From contig NC_015152.1 in the NCBI RefSeq assembly GCF_000190435.1, positions 2,424,458 to 2,488,457 of the forward strand: 64,000 nt of DNA, given 5' to 3'. The translations under genes were made by a program, and so were the position numbers. This document shows positions 34,071 through 43,001 of the stretch, piece after piece. The DNA comes from Sphaerochaeta globosa str. Buddy (lineage in GTDB: Bacteria > Spirochaetota > Spirochaetia > Sphaerochaetales > Sphaerochaetaceae). The first letter of the stretch is position 1. Each line of letters begins with the position of its first letter. Below the pieces are notes generated by a model that worked only from the letters and a program-made list of their open reading frames with translations, made no database searches and was not told the DNA's origin.

Positions 34071-35126
34071 ATGGCGAAACAGAAACGGCTTAGACACTTG
34101 GAAAAACAAGCAGGCAAAGCGAAAAAGAAGGGCAAGCGACTACTTATTCTGCTTGCCATCCTCCTGGTCCTTTGGATCCTCACCCTGATTTTCGCCCCGA
34201 GCGAACAACCCTCCGTTGCGAGTACTTCCACCTATGTCCAAGACCTTGAACTTCCGCTCTATCAAGGGGGAGATCTGGTGGTCAGCCATCCTGGGTACAC
34301 CCTTCTCTATGATGAAGAGCATGAGCAGCCGCGCTGGGTGGCCTACCACCTGAGTCGGGAAGAATTGTACGGCAGCTATGACCGCGGCGATGATTTCAGG
34401 GTCGACCCTTCCATTCTAAGTGGATCGGCAACATTGGACGATTACCGAGGCAGCGGTTACGACCGCGGCCACCTCATTCCTGCCGCCGACCTAAGCTGGT
34501 CAGAAGAGGCGATGAGCGGTTCCTTCTACCTCAGCAACATGAGTCCGCAGGTCGGGGACTTCAACCGCGGAATCTGGAGCAAGCTTGAAGCAACCGTGCG
34601 CAATTTTGCCGATACCGAGGGAGCTGTGTATGTAGTCACCGGACCGGTGCTTACCGACGGGCCCTACAAGACCATCGGCAAAAACAAGGTTTCGATCCCC
34701 AATGCCTATTACAAGGTAGTTCTGGATTATCAGCAGCCTGAATACAAAGCCATTGGATTCGTACTTCCCAATGAAGGCTCAAAGAAGGATCTTGAGAAGT
34801 TTGCACTCAGCATCGATGAGGTGGAGGAGCTTACGGGCATCGACTTCTTTCATCGACTCAAGGATGCCGAGGAAGCAAAACTGGAAGAGTCGGTCGATGC
34901 CACGCTGTGGGACTTCTCACAATTCAGCGCTAGCGCAAAGGACCGTGAAGCTTTCCAGGCCGGCAACCTTCCCGCAAAGGCGCACGAAAAGCCTACAGGA
35001 ATCTACGCTTTTGCAAAGGGCACCCTGTCTACAATCCTGTATGTGGTAAAGCATGAAACAGTAAACATCATTGAGCTTTTCATTCCAAAAACCACACTCA
35101 AGGAAGTCGTTCCCTTCCTTTACTGA
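34071..35126 (+). CDS. Membrane-anchored DNA/RNA non-specific endonuclease
   Basis: 351 aa. A very basic N-terminus (residues 1-22) is followed by one membrane helix (about 23-42), so the catalytic domain should lie outside the inner membrane. The beta-beta-alpha-Me nuclease motif 'GSGYDRGHLIPAADLSW' (DRGH, about residues 130-134) and the Mg-binding Asn in 'SNMSPQVGDFNRGIWSKLE' identify the NucA/Serratia family. A C-terminal extension of about 80 residues follows the nuclease. Ribosome site AGGAGAGG. Converges with the GH31 gene; the two coding ends overlap by 7 bases. Confidence 0.92.
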   Translation: MAKQKRLRHLEKQAGKAKKKGKRLLILLAILLVLWILTLIFAPSEQPSVASTSTYVQDLELPLYQGGDLVVSHPGYTLLYDEEHEQPRWVAYHLSREELYGSYDRGDDFRVDPSILSGSATLDDYRGSGYDRGHLIPAADLSWSEEAMSGSFYLSNMSPQVGDFNRGIWSKLEATVRNFADTEGAVYVVTGPVLTDGPYKTIGKNKVSIPNAYYKVVLDYQQPEYKAIGFVLPNEGSKKDLEKFALSIDEVEELTGIDFFHRLKDAEEAKLEESVDATLWDFSQFSASAKDREAFQAGNLPAKAHEKPTGIYAFAKGTLSTILYVVKHETVNIIELFIPKTTLKEVVPFLY

Positions 35127-37126
35127 AGCGAGGCGAACAGGGAGGCAAAGTCGCTCTCTTTTCGGTAGAAGACTGCAGGGCAAAGCAGCGGCGCGTCAAT
35201 ACAATGTGTTCCACCTTGGTACTCAACCTTGGTAAACAAGTGCACCCAAACATCATCAGGAAGGGTAACTACAACCGAATTGCTGCCCTCTTCCAAAACA
35301 GGGGCGACCAGCAAATCGCGTCCCAATAGATAGGAATCCTTCACACCGAAGAACCGTTCTTGTTCATAATGTAGAAAAAGAGGTCGTATCACCGGTCTTC
35401 CCTGCTGTGCGTTCTGTGCTACCAGATGCATGAGATAGGGCTTGAGATAGACGTGAATATCGGTCATCCGTTTGATTGCCGCAATCGTCTCCTGGTCGCT
35501 GTCAAACTGCCAGTTATCCTTGGGTCGGTTACCTTCATGGGTACGCATCAGAGCTGTGAAGGCTGCCTGCTCGGCCCACCTGATCAACAATTCCTTGCTG
35601 CGCTTCATGCCATACAGGGTGGTGTATCCTCCGATATCACTGTGATGCAGCCCCATGCCGCTCATGGCAAGAGAGAGGGCCGAGGTTATAACCGAAGGCA
35701 GACCGTCGTCCTCGGACCAATCCACATTCTGGTCCCCCGCCCACATCATCTGGCACGAAGCGAGGCTTTGCTGAGAACCTGCACGCATGAAAAACAGGAT
35801 TTCATCGCTTTTCCCGCTTTCCTGGATGGCATCCTTGTTGACCTTGGCCCAATAGCCGGGCCAGGCATTATGCTCAAGCATTGCCGGTCGCTGGTTTGCA
35901 AGCACAACATCGGTAGGCAGGTACTCACCAAAGTCAGCCATCCAACCACAAAGGCCGAACCCTATAAGCTCATCTGTAATGACACGCTTATACCAAGCAA
36001 CTGCTTCTGCCTTGGTGAAGTCGACAATGGCGGCATCGAATTCACCAAAATCAACGAGATATACCGAGCCGTCACAGCGCTTGCCCAACAAATCCAGTCG
36101 CAACGCTTCTTCGTACAGCGGATGGTCGGCAAGCACATACGGGTTGATGTACCCCAACACCCGCACTCCCTGCTGCTTGAGACGAACTATCTCGGTATCA
36201 AGGCCTGGATACAGCTCGTCATCCCACTGCCAATTCCATCTCAGGCGCTTACCGAAGCTGGTGTACCTCTCCCCTTCCCAATCCTGAATCCACAATCCGG
36301 CAACCTTGACACAAGAGCTTTGCATCACCTCAAGTTTCTTAAGGCATGTGCTTGTTCCGCCTTGCATACCCAGAATAATACCGTCATAGACCCAGGGGGG
36401 CAGTATCTGCTGTCTGCCAAGCAACAAGGATATGTCTTGTACCACCTCCAGCAGGCTCGGTTTGACTGAGAGTGTCAGCGTGGCGGGAACATCCCAGAAC
36501 TCAAGCTGATGGCAAGTCGGAAGGGAGAAATCGAAATTTGCGTAGCCGTAGGTGTCAGCATGCACGAAATAGCGCCGGCTGGAGACAAAGGTCGGCTGGG
36601 GATAGAATGTGGTATGGTAATCACCACCGGCGCGATCGAGTCGGTCGGCGATCTGGGTGATTTCGGTCTGCTTGTTTCTGCCGACACCTTGTTCCTGAGT
36701 CCAGAGCGGGAAGTTTTTCCCTCTGAGATTGAAGTGGGAGAACTGCTCCCCACAACCCCACACGTACTCATCCTCGGTGGCAAACAGCCGAAGAACCAAG
36801 CGGTTGTAAGGCTTCGGCAGGGAAGAGAAACACAGATGGAGTCTTCCTTCCCGTTCACTCAACTCGATAGAAAATGCTAGGCCTTGAGCAGAAAAGGTAA
36901 GTGTGGAAACACCCCTTCCTTCACTGTACGATTCGCTTAGCAGGTAGGAGCCAAGACTCAGAGTAGAGAGTGTTTCATCCTCGATGAAATAGTTGCCCCG
37001 ATACATGTCTACCGATTCCTTGCCCTCCTTGAGTGTAACCAAGGGGCAGATTTCACTATGCTCGAGAATTTTGAGTTGGTTGTAGAAAACGGAGAGCTTT
37101 CCATTCTGTTTTGAGAAGCTGATCAT
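35120..37126 (-). CDS. yihQ: Sulfoquinovosidase (GH31, YihQ-like)
   Basis: 668-aa glycoside hydrolase that should free sulfoquinovose (SQ) from sulfoquinovosyl glycerol. Catalytic nucleophile D398 ('GWMADFGEYLP') and acid/base D465 ('WAGDQN') correspond to D405 and D472 of E. coli YihQ. The sulfonate-binding residues Q281, R294, W297 and Y501 correspond to Q288, R301, W304 and Y508; all six are shifted by exactly seven residues, leaving no indel among them. 'WTQEQGVGRNK' is another SQase segment. No signal peptide, so it acts in the cytoplasm on imported substrate. Last gene of the operon isomerase-binding protein-permeases-SQase; it starts 2 bases after the permease stop with AAGGGG upstream. 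Confidence 0.93.
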   Translation of the reverse strand: MISFSKQNGKLSVFYNQLKILEHSEICPLVTLKEGKESVDMYRGNYFIEDETLSTLSLGSYLLSESYSEGRGVSTLTFSAQGLAFSIELSEREGRLHLCFSSLPKPYNRLVLRLFATEDEYVWGCGEQFSHFNLRGKNFPLWTQEQGVGRNKQTEITQIADRLDRAGGDYHTTFYPQPTFVSSRRYFVHADTYGYANFDFSLPTCHQLEFWDVPATLTLSVKPSLLEVVQDISLLLGRQQILPPWVYDGIILGMQGGTSTCLKKLEVMQSSCVKVAGLWIQDWEGERYTSFGKRLRWNWQWDDELYPGLDTEIVRLKQQGVRVLGYINPYVLADHPLYEEALRLDLLGKRCDGSVYLVDFGEFDAAIVDFTKAEAVAWYKRVITDELIGFGLCGWMADFGEYLPTDVVLANQRPAMLEHNAWPGYWAKVNKDAIQESGKSDEILFFMRAGSQQSLASCQMMWAGDQNVDWSEDDGLPSVITSALSLAMSGMGLHHSDIGGYTTLYGMKRSKELLIRWAEQAAFTALMRTHEGNRPKDNWQFDSDQETIAAIKRMTDIHVYLKPYLMHLVAQNAQQGRPVIRPLFLHYEQERFFGVKDSYLLGRDLLVAPVLEEGSNSVVVTLPDDVWVHLFTKVEYQGGTHCIDAPLLCPAVFYRKESDFASLFASLQ

Positions 37127-37128
37127 GC

Positions 37129-37971
37129 CTACCCCTTCACGCCACCGGCGGTCAGTCCGCCAATGATCTTGTCATGGAGAAATACATAGCCGACGATGCT
37201 GGGAATAATGGTAATGATGACAGCCGCGTACATGCTTGCATAGTCGGTGATGAACTGGCTGGTGAAGAACTTGATGCCCAGCTGAATGGTCCTCGACTCA
37301 ATGGAGGAGGTTAAAAGCATGGCCATCAGGAACTCATTCCAGCTGTAGATGAAGCAAAAGGTTGCCGCAGTGACCAAGCCTGAACGCGAAAGCGGGAGAA
37401 TGATAACCGAGAACCGTTTGAAGAAGCCGCAACCATCGATGACGCTCGCCTCTTCCAACTCACGGGGGATGGATTTCATGAAAGCGGTGACCAAGAATAT
37501 GGAAACCGGAATGTTAACTGCTGTATACACAAGCACGAGCGCAAACAGGGTGTTGTACAGCCCGCTCTTGGTGATGAAGGAGAAGTAGGGAACCATGAAG
37601 GAGATAACCGGCACCAAAACACCTGCGGTAAGAATGGTATACAGGACATCCCGGCCTTTGAAGCGCTCCCTGGAAAGTATGAATGAGCCCATTGCAGTGA
37701 CAATGCTGTTGAGAATGACGCTGCTTGCAGCCACCACCACCGAGTTGAGCAGGAGCCTGGGAAGGCTTGCCATGGCAAGGGCTTTGGTGTAGTTGACCCA
37801 CTGCATCCGATCCGGCCACCCGAAGGGATTGGTCTGCAGTTCCAGATTGGTTCTGAGTGAACTGACAAGAAGCCAAATGAGGGGCAGCAAAGCGACGGCC
37901 AACAGGGAAATCAGCAAGACCCACTTGAAAAGGTTGAGGACAATCTGGGCCGGTGTATAATGGCGTTTCAT
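37129..37971 (-). CDS. ABC transporter permease, MalG type (sulfoquinovoside importer)
   Basis: 280-aa inner-membrane subunit of a CUT1 importer with six helices. The EAA loop 'ELEEASVIDGCGFFKRFSVIILPLSRSGLVT' (about residues 177-207) that docks the ATPase is intact. Short N-terminus and C-terminal 'GLTAGGVKG' are typical for MalG-like subunits. It follows the MalF-type gene by 9 bases (GGAGAGG ribosome site). Substrate is inferred from the downstream sulfoquinovosidase. Confidence 0.9.
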   Translation of the reverse strand: MKRHYTPAQIVLNLFKWVLLISLLAVALLPLIWLLVSSLRTNLELQTNPFGWPDRMQWVNYTKALAMASLPRLLLNSVVVAASSVILNSIVTAMGSFILSRERFKGRDVLYTILTAGVLVPVISFMVPYFSFITKSGLYNTLFALVLVYTAVNIPVSIFLVTAFMKSIPRELEEASVIDGCGFFKRFSVIILPLSRSGLVTAATFCFIYSWNEFLMAMLLTSSIESRTIQLGIKFFTSQFITDYASMYAAVIITIIPSIVGYVFLHDKIIGGLTAGGVKG

Positions 37972-37980
37972 CTTCCTCTC

Positions 37981-38874
37981 CTATTGTGCCATCTCGCTCA
38001 TGGGGTCGGAGGACCCGAAGAGCTTGCGTAAAACGGTGATAACCACCGTTCCCATAATAATCAGGAACACTCCTGCCGTACTTGCTTCGCTGTACCGCAA
38101 GGCGTCCATTTTCAGATAGAGGTCGATGCCCATGGTGGTAGTGGCATAGGCAGGCCCGCCTCCGGTCATGAGAAACGTCGATTCAAAGTGACGCATGCCA
38201 TAGGCCATGGCCAGCGTCATGGTGGTAATCAAGCTTCCGCGCAACATGGGAAGGGTAATGTTAAACTCCTGCTGAAAGGTGTTTGCACCATCAATTTCAG
38301 CAGCCTCGTACAGGGATCGGGGAATGTTCATCGCCGAAGCGAGCAGGATGATCATAAAATAGCCGATGTAGATGACAGTCTGGAAAATGACTGCAAAGAG
38401 GGCGGTATCGGGATTACCGAGCCAGTTCCTCTTTTCTGCTCCGAATAGGGCGCCGAGAATGACATTCAAGGGTCCTTCCACATTGTAGATTGCAACCCAA
38501 ACCATCGCCAAGGCAACCGTGGAGATAACGTTGGGCAAGTAATAAATGGTTCGTAGCGAGCGCCAGAAGAGGGGCTTGCGCACCAGTATCATGGCAACCA
38601 GACAGGCTAAGGGAACCTGGATGAAACCTTGGCAAAGAGCCCAGATGACATTGTTTCCCAAGGCTTTGCGAAAAGTAGGATCGCCAAGGAGCTTGCTATA
38701 GTTAGCCAACCCATTGAATTTCATCGACCCGATTCCTCTCCAACTGGTAAAACTGGTGTAGAGGGTAAAACAGAAAGGATAGATGAAAAAGAAGAAGAAC
38801 AGGACTGTGACCGGAAGTAAAAACAGAACTCTTGCTCCCCAGACCCGCCTTCGGTTTGTGCCAACAGCTTGCAT
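37981..38874 (-). CDS. ABC transporter permease, MalF/UgpA type (sulfoquinovoside importer)
   Basis: 297 aa, six helices. The EAA loop 'SLYEAAEIDGANTFQQEFNITLPMLRGSLITT' (about residues 190-220) is complete, and 'FFFIYPFCFTLYTSFTSWRGIG' is the usual first helix and periplasmic loop. Forms the channel with the next gene product. No MalK-type ATPase is encoded in the cluster, so a shared ATPase elsewhere must power it. Confidence 0.9.
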   Translation of the reverse strand: MQAVGTNRRRVWGARVLFLLPVTVLFFFFFIYPFCFTLYTSFTSWRGIGSMKFNGLANYSKLLGDPTFRKALGNNVIWALCQGFIQVPLACLVAMILVRKPLFWRSLRTIYYLPNVISTVALAMVWVAIYNVEGPLNVILGALFGAEKRNWLGNPDTALFAVIFQTVIYIGYFMIILLASAMNIPRSLYEAAEIDGANTFQQEFNITLPMLRGSLITTMTLAMAYGMRHFESTFLMTGGGPAYATTTMGIDLYLKMDALRYSEASTAGVFLIIMGTVVITVLRKLFGSSDPMSEMAQ

Positions 38875-38903
38875 ACCTTGCTCCTCAAGAAATGGATGAA
38901 AAG

Positions 38904-38927
38904 GCTGCCGTCAGGGAAGACGGCAGC
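38904..38927 (-). promoter_or_regulatory. Perfect 9-bp hairpin between binding-protein and permease genes
   Basis: GCTGCCGTC and GACGGCAGC enclose a 6-base loop in the 65-base gap; on the transcript a CTTTTC follows. It has the same position relative to the binding-protein gene as the hairpin at 3036-3061 in the rhamnose importer operon and probably sets unequal message levels. Confidence 0.6.
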
Positions 38928-38939
38928 ACTCTATACAAA

Positions 38940-40205
38940 TTAGCGTTCGATCTTGCGATCGATCAGGGCGCAGAACTCTTCTGCAGTAATGCGACCCAGG
39001 GCAAGAGCCCCAAGCTGCTGGGCAAACTCGAGGGTTACTTCAGCACCAAGAGCTGCTTCAAGATCGAAGGCAGTGGTTTTGGCAGCAGAAGCTACATCGT
39101 AGAACTGCTTCTGCAGGTCCTTGACCGGGCGATACCCTGTCTTGAGGGCAAACATGGCTCCGCTGGTCTCAGCAATCTTGGAGATTGAGGGCTCACTGGT
39201 CAGGAACTTGAGGAAGTCGACAATGGCTGCCTCGCGTGCCTTGTCCTTGCTGGCTGCGGCACAAATGTTGGCCTGCAGGCGGCTGATCATGAAGTCTTTG
39301 GTTGAACCGGCAGCGGGAAGGCCTGCAATTTTGATGGAACTGAAGAACGGGGTGGCAGCCAAGTCTGCGCGACCTGCATACCAAGGACCGTTGGAGAATA
39401 CTGCAGTGCGTCCTGCAAGGAAGTGCCCACCGCTTCCACCGGCTCCAAGTCCCACTGCATCGCTGGTGGAGTACTCGGTGATGACACGCTTGGTCAGCTT
39501 GGCAGCCTCGACGAAGGCAGCATCGGTGAAAGGTTTGTCCCATACATTGGTTCCACCCAACGAGACGGCAAAGTGGCTGAACCATATCATGCTCGTCCAT
39601 GCATTGGTATCGCCGGTCATCTGGCTGGCCGGGGTGATACCTGCGGCTTTCAGCATATCAAAGGCGGCAAACATCCCTTCAAGGGTAGTCGGAAGCTCGG
39701 TGACACCGGCTTTCTTGAAAGCATCCATGTTGTACCAGATGGGAAGAATGGCGGTTTCCATCGGCAGGGACTTGAGCATGCCGTCAACGGTTGACTGCTC
39801 GATCGAGCCTGCATCGAAGGTCTGTTTCCAGGTAGTGTCCATCACCTTAGCAAAATCCATGAGCAGGTTGCTCTGATAAAAGGTGGCTGTGGTCGGATTG
39901 AACTTAATCGTAAAAATGTCGGCAGGTGCCTGACCGGCAGCCAAGCTGGTTCGCACTTTCTGCTCGTACGCATTGTAGTCCGGTTGCGGTTCAATGACGA
40001 CTTTGACCTTGCCGGCATTCTTTGCATTGTACTCTGCCACCAAAGCTTCTACGGCCGGGGCTTTGCTGTCGTTTCCGACCCAAATGCTTGCCCAACGCAG
40101 TTCGATCTCCTTTGCGGGAGCACTCTCAACCTGTCCCTGAGCAACAAGCGGGAAGAGCAGGCAGAGCATCAGCAGAGCCGCGAGTAATCTCGATTTTTTC
40201 ATCAT
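38940..40205 (-). CDS. Extracellular solute-binding protein, family 1 (sulfoquinovoside importer)
   Basis: 421-aa CUT1-type binding protein. The signal peptide covers about residues 1-23 ('LLFPLVAQ' at its end) without a lipobox cysteine at the cleavage site. Mature features: 'IELRWASIWVGND', 'VEALVAEYNAKNAGKVKVVIEPQPDYN', 'PADIFTIKFNPTTATF' and 'FLAGRTAVFSNGPWYAG' are standard cluster-B folds. Two adjacent ATGs are possible; 40205 is nearer the ideal distance from AGGAG. In Agrobacterium the SQ-glycerol-binding protein SmoF belongs to the same broad family, but ligand residues cannot be compared here. Confidence 0.9.
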   Translation of the reverse strand: MMKKSRLLAALLMLCLLFPLVAQGQVESAPAKEIELRWASIWVGNDSKAPAVEALVAEYNAKNAGKVKVVIEPQPDYNAYEQKVRTSLAAGQAPADIFTIKFNPTTATFYQSNLLMDFAKVMDTTWKQTFDAGSIEQSTVDGMLKSLPMETAILPIWYNMDAFKKAGVTELPTTLEGMFAAFDMLKAAGITPASQMTGDTNAWTSMIWFSHFAVSLGGTNVWDKPFTDAAFVEAAKLTKRVITEYSTSDAVGLGAGGSGGHFLAGRTAVFSNGPWYAGRADLAATPFFSSIKIAGLPAAGSTKDFMISRLQANICAAASKDKAREAAIVDFLKFLTSEPSISKIAETSGAMFALKTGYRPVKDLQKQFYDVASAAKTTAFDLEAALGAEVTLEFAQQLGALALGRITAEEFCALIDRKIER

Positions 40206-40282
40206 AGCAATCTCCTTTGTATCCTATTTTTGCCTCTAAAGCAAAAAGTTTGTATGGTAATATGCAAGAAAGACATACGTAA

Positions 40283-41599
40283 CTACTGAATTACCTTCCA
40301 CCCTTTAATGCGGGCGACCAACTCCAGAGCTCTGATGTAGGTGCCGTAGACCACCGATGAGTGATGGGCAAGCCCGTTGTCCAAAACAAGGTTCAACACT
40401 TCCCGAACAGGCCGGTCGAAGACAACTTTCATGTACGTGCCCTTAAGCAGCTTCTCCATGGGTATGGCTTTTGCCTTTTGCAGGAACATCCGATACCCGC
40501 CCCTGGCTGAGTCAAGACGGAGAACCGAGAGCTCCCCACTCTTGAGCACAAAGTCGGCAGTGACTCCCTTGCCGCCGGCAAAGTAGGTGTCCAGGCTTCG
40601 GTTGCAGACTCCATCCCACAGGTTGCAGGGGGCTACCCCACAGTGCCAGAAGAGAGCGAAGTCCTGCTCGAAATCCACTTGGGAAAAGTCAAAAAGGAAA
40701 GGAGTCTGTGCTCCCAAAGCCTTATGAGCAATCATCGACAGGGCTCCATCGATATCCCCTTCACACGCAAGGATGAGACCTTCTGATTGCAGCAACGACA
40801 TCGCCGCACAGGGGGAAACCCCGAAATCCCGGGCAAACTCGGGCCAACAGCGGATAGCCAAGGCCGAAAGATTGTTTGCTTGGTAAAAAGCATCGAGTTT
40901 GGCAGCCAAGGAGGATACCTTCTCAATTTGAAATACTGAGAGCGTAGAGACATCAAAGGTCGCCCTGATATGCTCTTCTCGCGCTTTGACCGCTTCATCA
41001 GGGACGGCATAGGAGTAGACATCGCCCAGCTCATAATGATCGACCAAGGCTCCGGTCTGTCCATACAACAAGTTGTCCTGCACCCCGACATTGAAAAAAC
41101 CGTCGGCACGGTAGCCTATGATGCCGATTTTCGCACCCTTCATCGCCTTGATGACCCTGAGGGCATCGATCCAGTCTTCGTCCACCGAGTCCTGGATGAT
41201 CACCGTATAATCGTCATAGCCGCTCTTATAGAGGTTTGAGGCATTGAGGTTAACCCCGCATACCGAGTTGAGTCTGATTTTTCCCCCGTTGTACGGCAGT
41301 TCCGGCAGCCCCCACAAAAGAACCGGAACGGAAAGCTCGCGTTTGAGCATCAATACCAAATGGCCAAGATGGAATGTGCCGGAAATACAGATCAAACCAT
41401 CCACGTGCTCGGTGGCAAGGTTGGCTGCTGCCGCCAGCCCATCCTCCTGGCTGATCACCAAGGTCTCAATGAAACACCAATCAACCGCTTCAATCTTCTG
41501 TAAATCCGAGCGAATTTTGGTATAGAGCTCCTCTGCCGCACCATAGTCATAGGTCTTCCTTGCAAGGCACACTACTGCAAGCTTCACGGTATGTTTCAC
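40283..41599 (-). CDS. Fucose/arabinose-isomerase-like protein, candidate sulfoquinovose isomerase
   Basis: 438 aa, GTG start with AAGGAG 6 bases upstream. The overall form is that of the L-fucose/L-arabinose isomerase-like group (COG2407): N-terminal Rossmann-like domain ('KLAVVCLARKTYDYG', 'DGLICISGTFHLGHLV', 'SVPVLLWGLPE'), then 'KGAKIGIIGYRADGFFN', 'LSALAIRCWPEFARDFGVSPCAAMSLL', 'ACEGDIDGALSMIAHKAL' and 'ALFWHCGVAPCNL', which holds Glu and His residues positioned as metal ligands. As first gene of the importer/SQase operon and with a transketolase pair divergent from it, the best role is SQ to 6-deoxy-6-sulfofructose. I recall such an enzyme named SqvD in described clusters but am not certain of the name. 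Confidence 0.75.
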   Translation of the reverse strand: MKHTVKLAVVCLARKTYDYGAAEELYTKIRSDLQKIEAVDWCFIETLVISQEDGLAAAANLATEHVDGLICISGTFHLGHLVLMLKRELSVPVLLWGLPELPYNGGKIRLNSVCGVNLNASNLYKSGYDDYTVIIQDSVDEDWIDALRVIKAMKGAKIGIIGYRADGFFNVGVQDNLLYGQTGALVDHYELGDVYSYAVPDEAVKAREEHIRATFDVSTLSVFQIEKVSSLAAKLDAFYQANNLSALAIRCWPEFARDFGVSPCAAMSLLQSEGLILACEGDIDGALSMIAHKALGAQTPFLFDFSQVDFEQDFALFWHCGVAPCNLWDGVCNRSLDTYFAGGKGVTADFVLKSGELSVLRLDSARGGYRMFLQKAKAIPMEKLLKGTYMKVVFDRPVREVLNLVLDNGLAHHSSVVYGTYIRALELVARIKGWKVIQ

Positions 41600-41651
41600 G
41601 CTCTACTCCTTATGAATGGAAGGGAAAAGGCCGAGCTTCACCCCTAAATAG

Positions 41652-41696
41652 TTACTTTCCATAAGTAAGTAAATACCACAATGATTGTTTCGTCAA
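41652..41696 (-). promoter_or_regulatory. Promoter and ROK operator of the sulfoquinovose import operon
   Basis: Minus strand: TTGACG (41691-41696), 17 bases, TTTACT (41668-41673). The plus-strand sequence 41652-41668 reads TTACTTTCCATAAGTAA, an inverted repeat of TTACTT/AAGTAA with a 5-base spacer. Its first transcribed base is the last base of the -10 box, so a bound repressor would block the start site. The second copy at 42966 has identical geometry. Confidence 0.7.
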
Positions 41697-41712
41697 TGAA
41701 AACTTTCGTTTT

Positions 41713-42876
41713 TTACCGGAAGTACTCCTGCAGCACCAAATCGCTTGCTCCCTTTTGGGCAAGCAGAGGATCATAGGCGGTTGCAAATATTTGCGGTGTT
41801 TCCGAGCAGAAGGCATCAGGCTCGGACAACAGGTGTTCAACCTGCTCACGCAATGCCTGGGCTACTGCATCACAACACCCTACAAAAAGATAGGATTTTG
41901 GTGCAAGCAACCGAGTAAGTATTTTCATGGCGATGACCAGATACCCTGCGGCCCGTTCGATGGTCCGCTTGGCTGAGACATCACCGCTTCGCAGCCTCTC
42001 TTCCAAGCCTTCGAACAAGGCCAGACGCGATTCGACTGAATCAGGGTCGAGGTCCTGCAGATATGCCTGCAGGCATCCTCTGCTGCCGCAGCTGCATCGC
42101 GGCCCGTCGCTGTCGATCGGAATATGGCCAGTCTCAATCGTTTGGTTCTGGCTGTTTACATAAATCTCATCATCATGCACGAAGGCTCCATTGACGCCGG
42201 TCCTGAGCAGGAAGGTGAACATGCTTCCCTGGTGGTCGAAACCTCCATAGCGGTACTCGCTGAAGGCAAGGGCGCTGCAATTGTTATGAATCATAACGGC
42301 AAGCCCGAGACGTCCCGACAACTCTTCGACCAAGGCAATATCCTTCATGCCCTCGATTCGGGGATAATAGCGCACCCGTTTTTGTGCAAGATCGACCTGG
42401 CCCGGAGCGGCCACCCCCACCCCGATGACTTTCTGCTTGGGTATCGAGAGTTCTGAGAGAATTCGGTTGATTTCACTGACAATGAGGTCGATGACCTGGC
42501 TTGCTTCAACCGACTCAGCGAGGGGGTGCATAACCGAGTAGATACGCTCACCCTGAAAGTCGAAGACTCCCAGGCACAGAAATGCAGTCCAGAATTCAAG
42601 GCCTATGGTATAGCGGGCATTCTTTGAAACCACATACAGTACCGGTCTTCTTCCCTTTTTCGCCACGGCTTCTTCGTAATTGCCTTGTGCAGGGAGTATC
42701 AGGCCTTCCTCTTCAAGGGAGGAGAATATACGAAAAATGGTCGGGGCTTTCAGTCCGGTCTTCTGCACCACTTCCGACTGACTGGTTCCCAAGTTCTTGG
42801 AAGCATGGATGAGAGCGAGTACCATGTTCTGGTTATGGACCCGCAAATCTGATGCTCTCAGTGGATTTCCTTGCAT
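41713..42876 (-). CDS. ROK-family transcription regulator (NagC/XylR type), probable SQ-pathway repressor
   Basis: 387 aa. Winged helix-turn-helix at residues about 14-62 ('TSQSEVVQKTGLKAPTIFRIFSSLEEEGLI'), then a ROK sugar-binding domain with zinc site 'CSCGSRGC' (Cys261, 263, 268) and His251 in 'ETGHIPI'. Where ROK kinases have 'END', this protein has 'HNN' (around residue 198), so the catalytic Asp is missing and it should be a pure regulator. It lies between the two SQ operons, and each has a TTACTT-N5-AAGTAA palindrome at its promoter. Its start at 42876 has GGAGG upstream. Confidence 0.88.
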   Translation of the reverse strand: MQGNPLRASDLRVHNQNMVLALIHASKNLGTSQSEVVQKTGLKAPTIFRIFSSLEEEGLILPAQGNYEEAVAKKGRRPVLYVVSKNARYTIGLEFWTAFLCLGVFDFQGERIYSVMHPLAESVEASQVIDLIVSEINRILSELSIPKQKVIGVGVAAPGQVDLAQKRVRYYPRIEGMKDIALVEELSGRLGLAVMIHNNCSALAFSEYRYGGFDHQGSMFTFLLRTGVNGAFVHDDEIYVNSQNQTIETGHIPIDSDGPRCSCGSRGCLQAYLQDLDPDSVESRLALFEGLEERLRSGDVSAKRTIERAAGYLVIAMKILTRLLAPKSYLFVGCCDAVAQALREQVEHLLSEPDAFCSETPQIFATAYDPLLAQKGASDLVLQEYFR

Positions 42877-42937
42877 TGAGCCCTCCCTTGTGGGACCAGT
42901 CTAATCCCATCGATGAAAAAAATCCATACGAAGTGAC

Positions 42938-42982
42938 TTTACAAGCAAGAAGGAATGCAATATATTTACTTTCACTAAGTAA
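42938..42982 (+). promoter_or_regulatory. Promoter and ROK operator of the transketolase (sqw) operon
   Basis: TTTACA (42938-42943), 17 bases, TATATT (42961-42966). The palindrome TTACTTTCACTAAGTAA occupies 42966-42982, beginning at the last base of the -10 box, exactly as in the other SQ operon. Outside the two arms the 22-base blocks still agree at 19 positions. Confidence 0.72.
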
Positions 42983-43001
42983 CTAAAAGAGAGGTACGTT
43001 C

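Noticed and set aside
35120-37126. Generic alpha-glucosidase/xylosidase annotation for the GH31 gene
   Set aside because: All sulfonate-binding residues of YihQ are present at constant spacing, which generic GH31 glucosidases lack.
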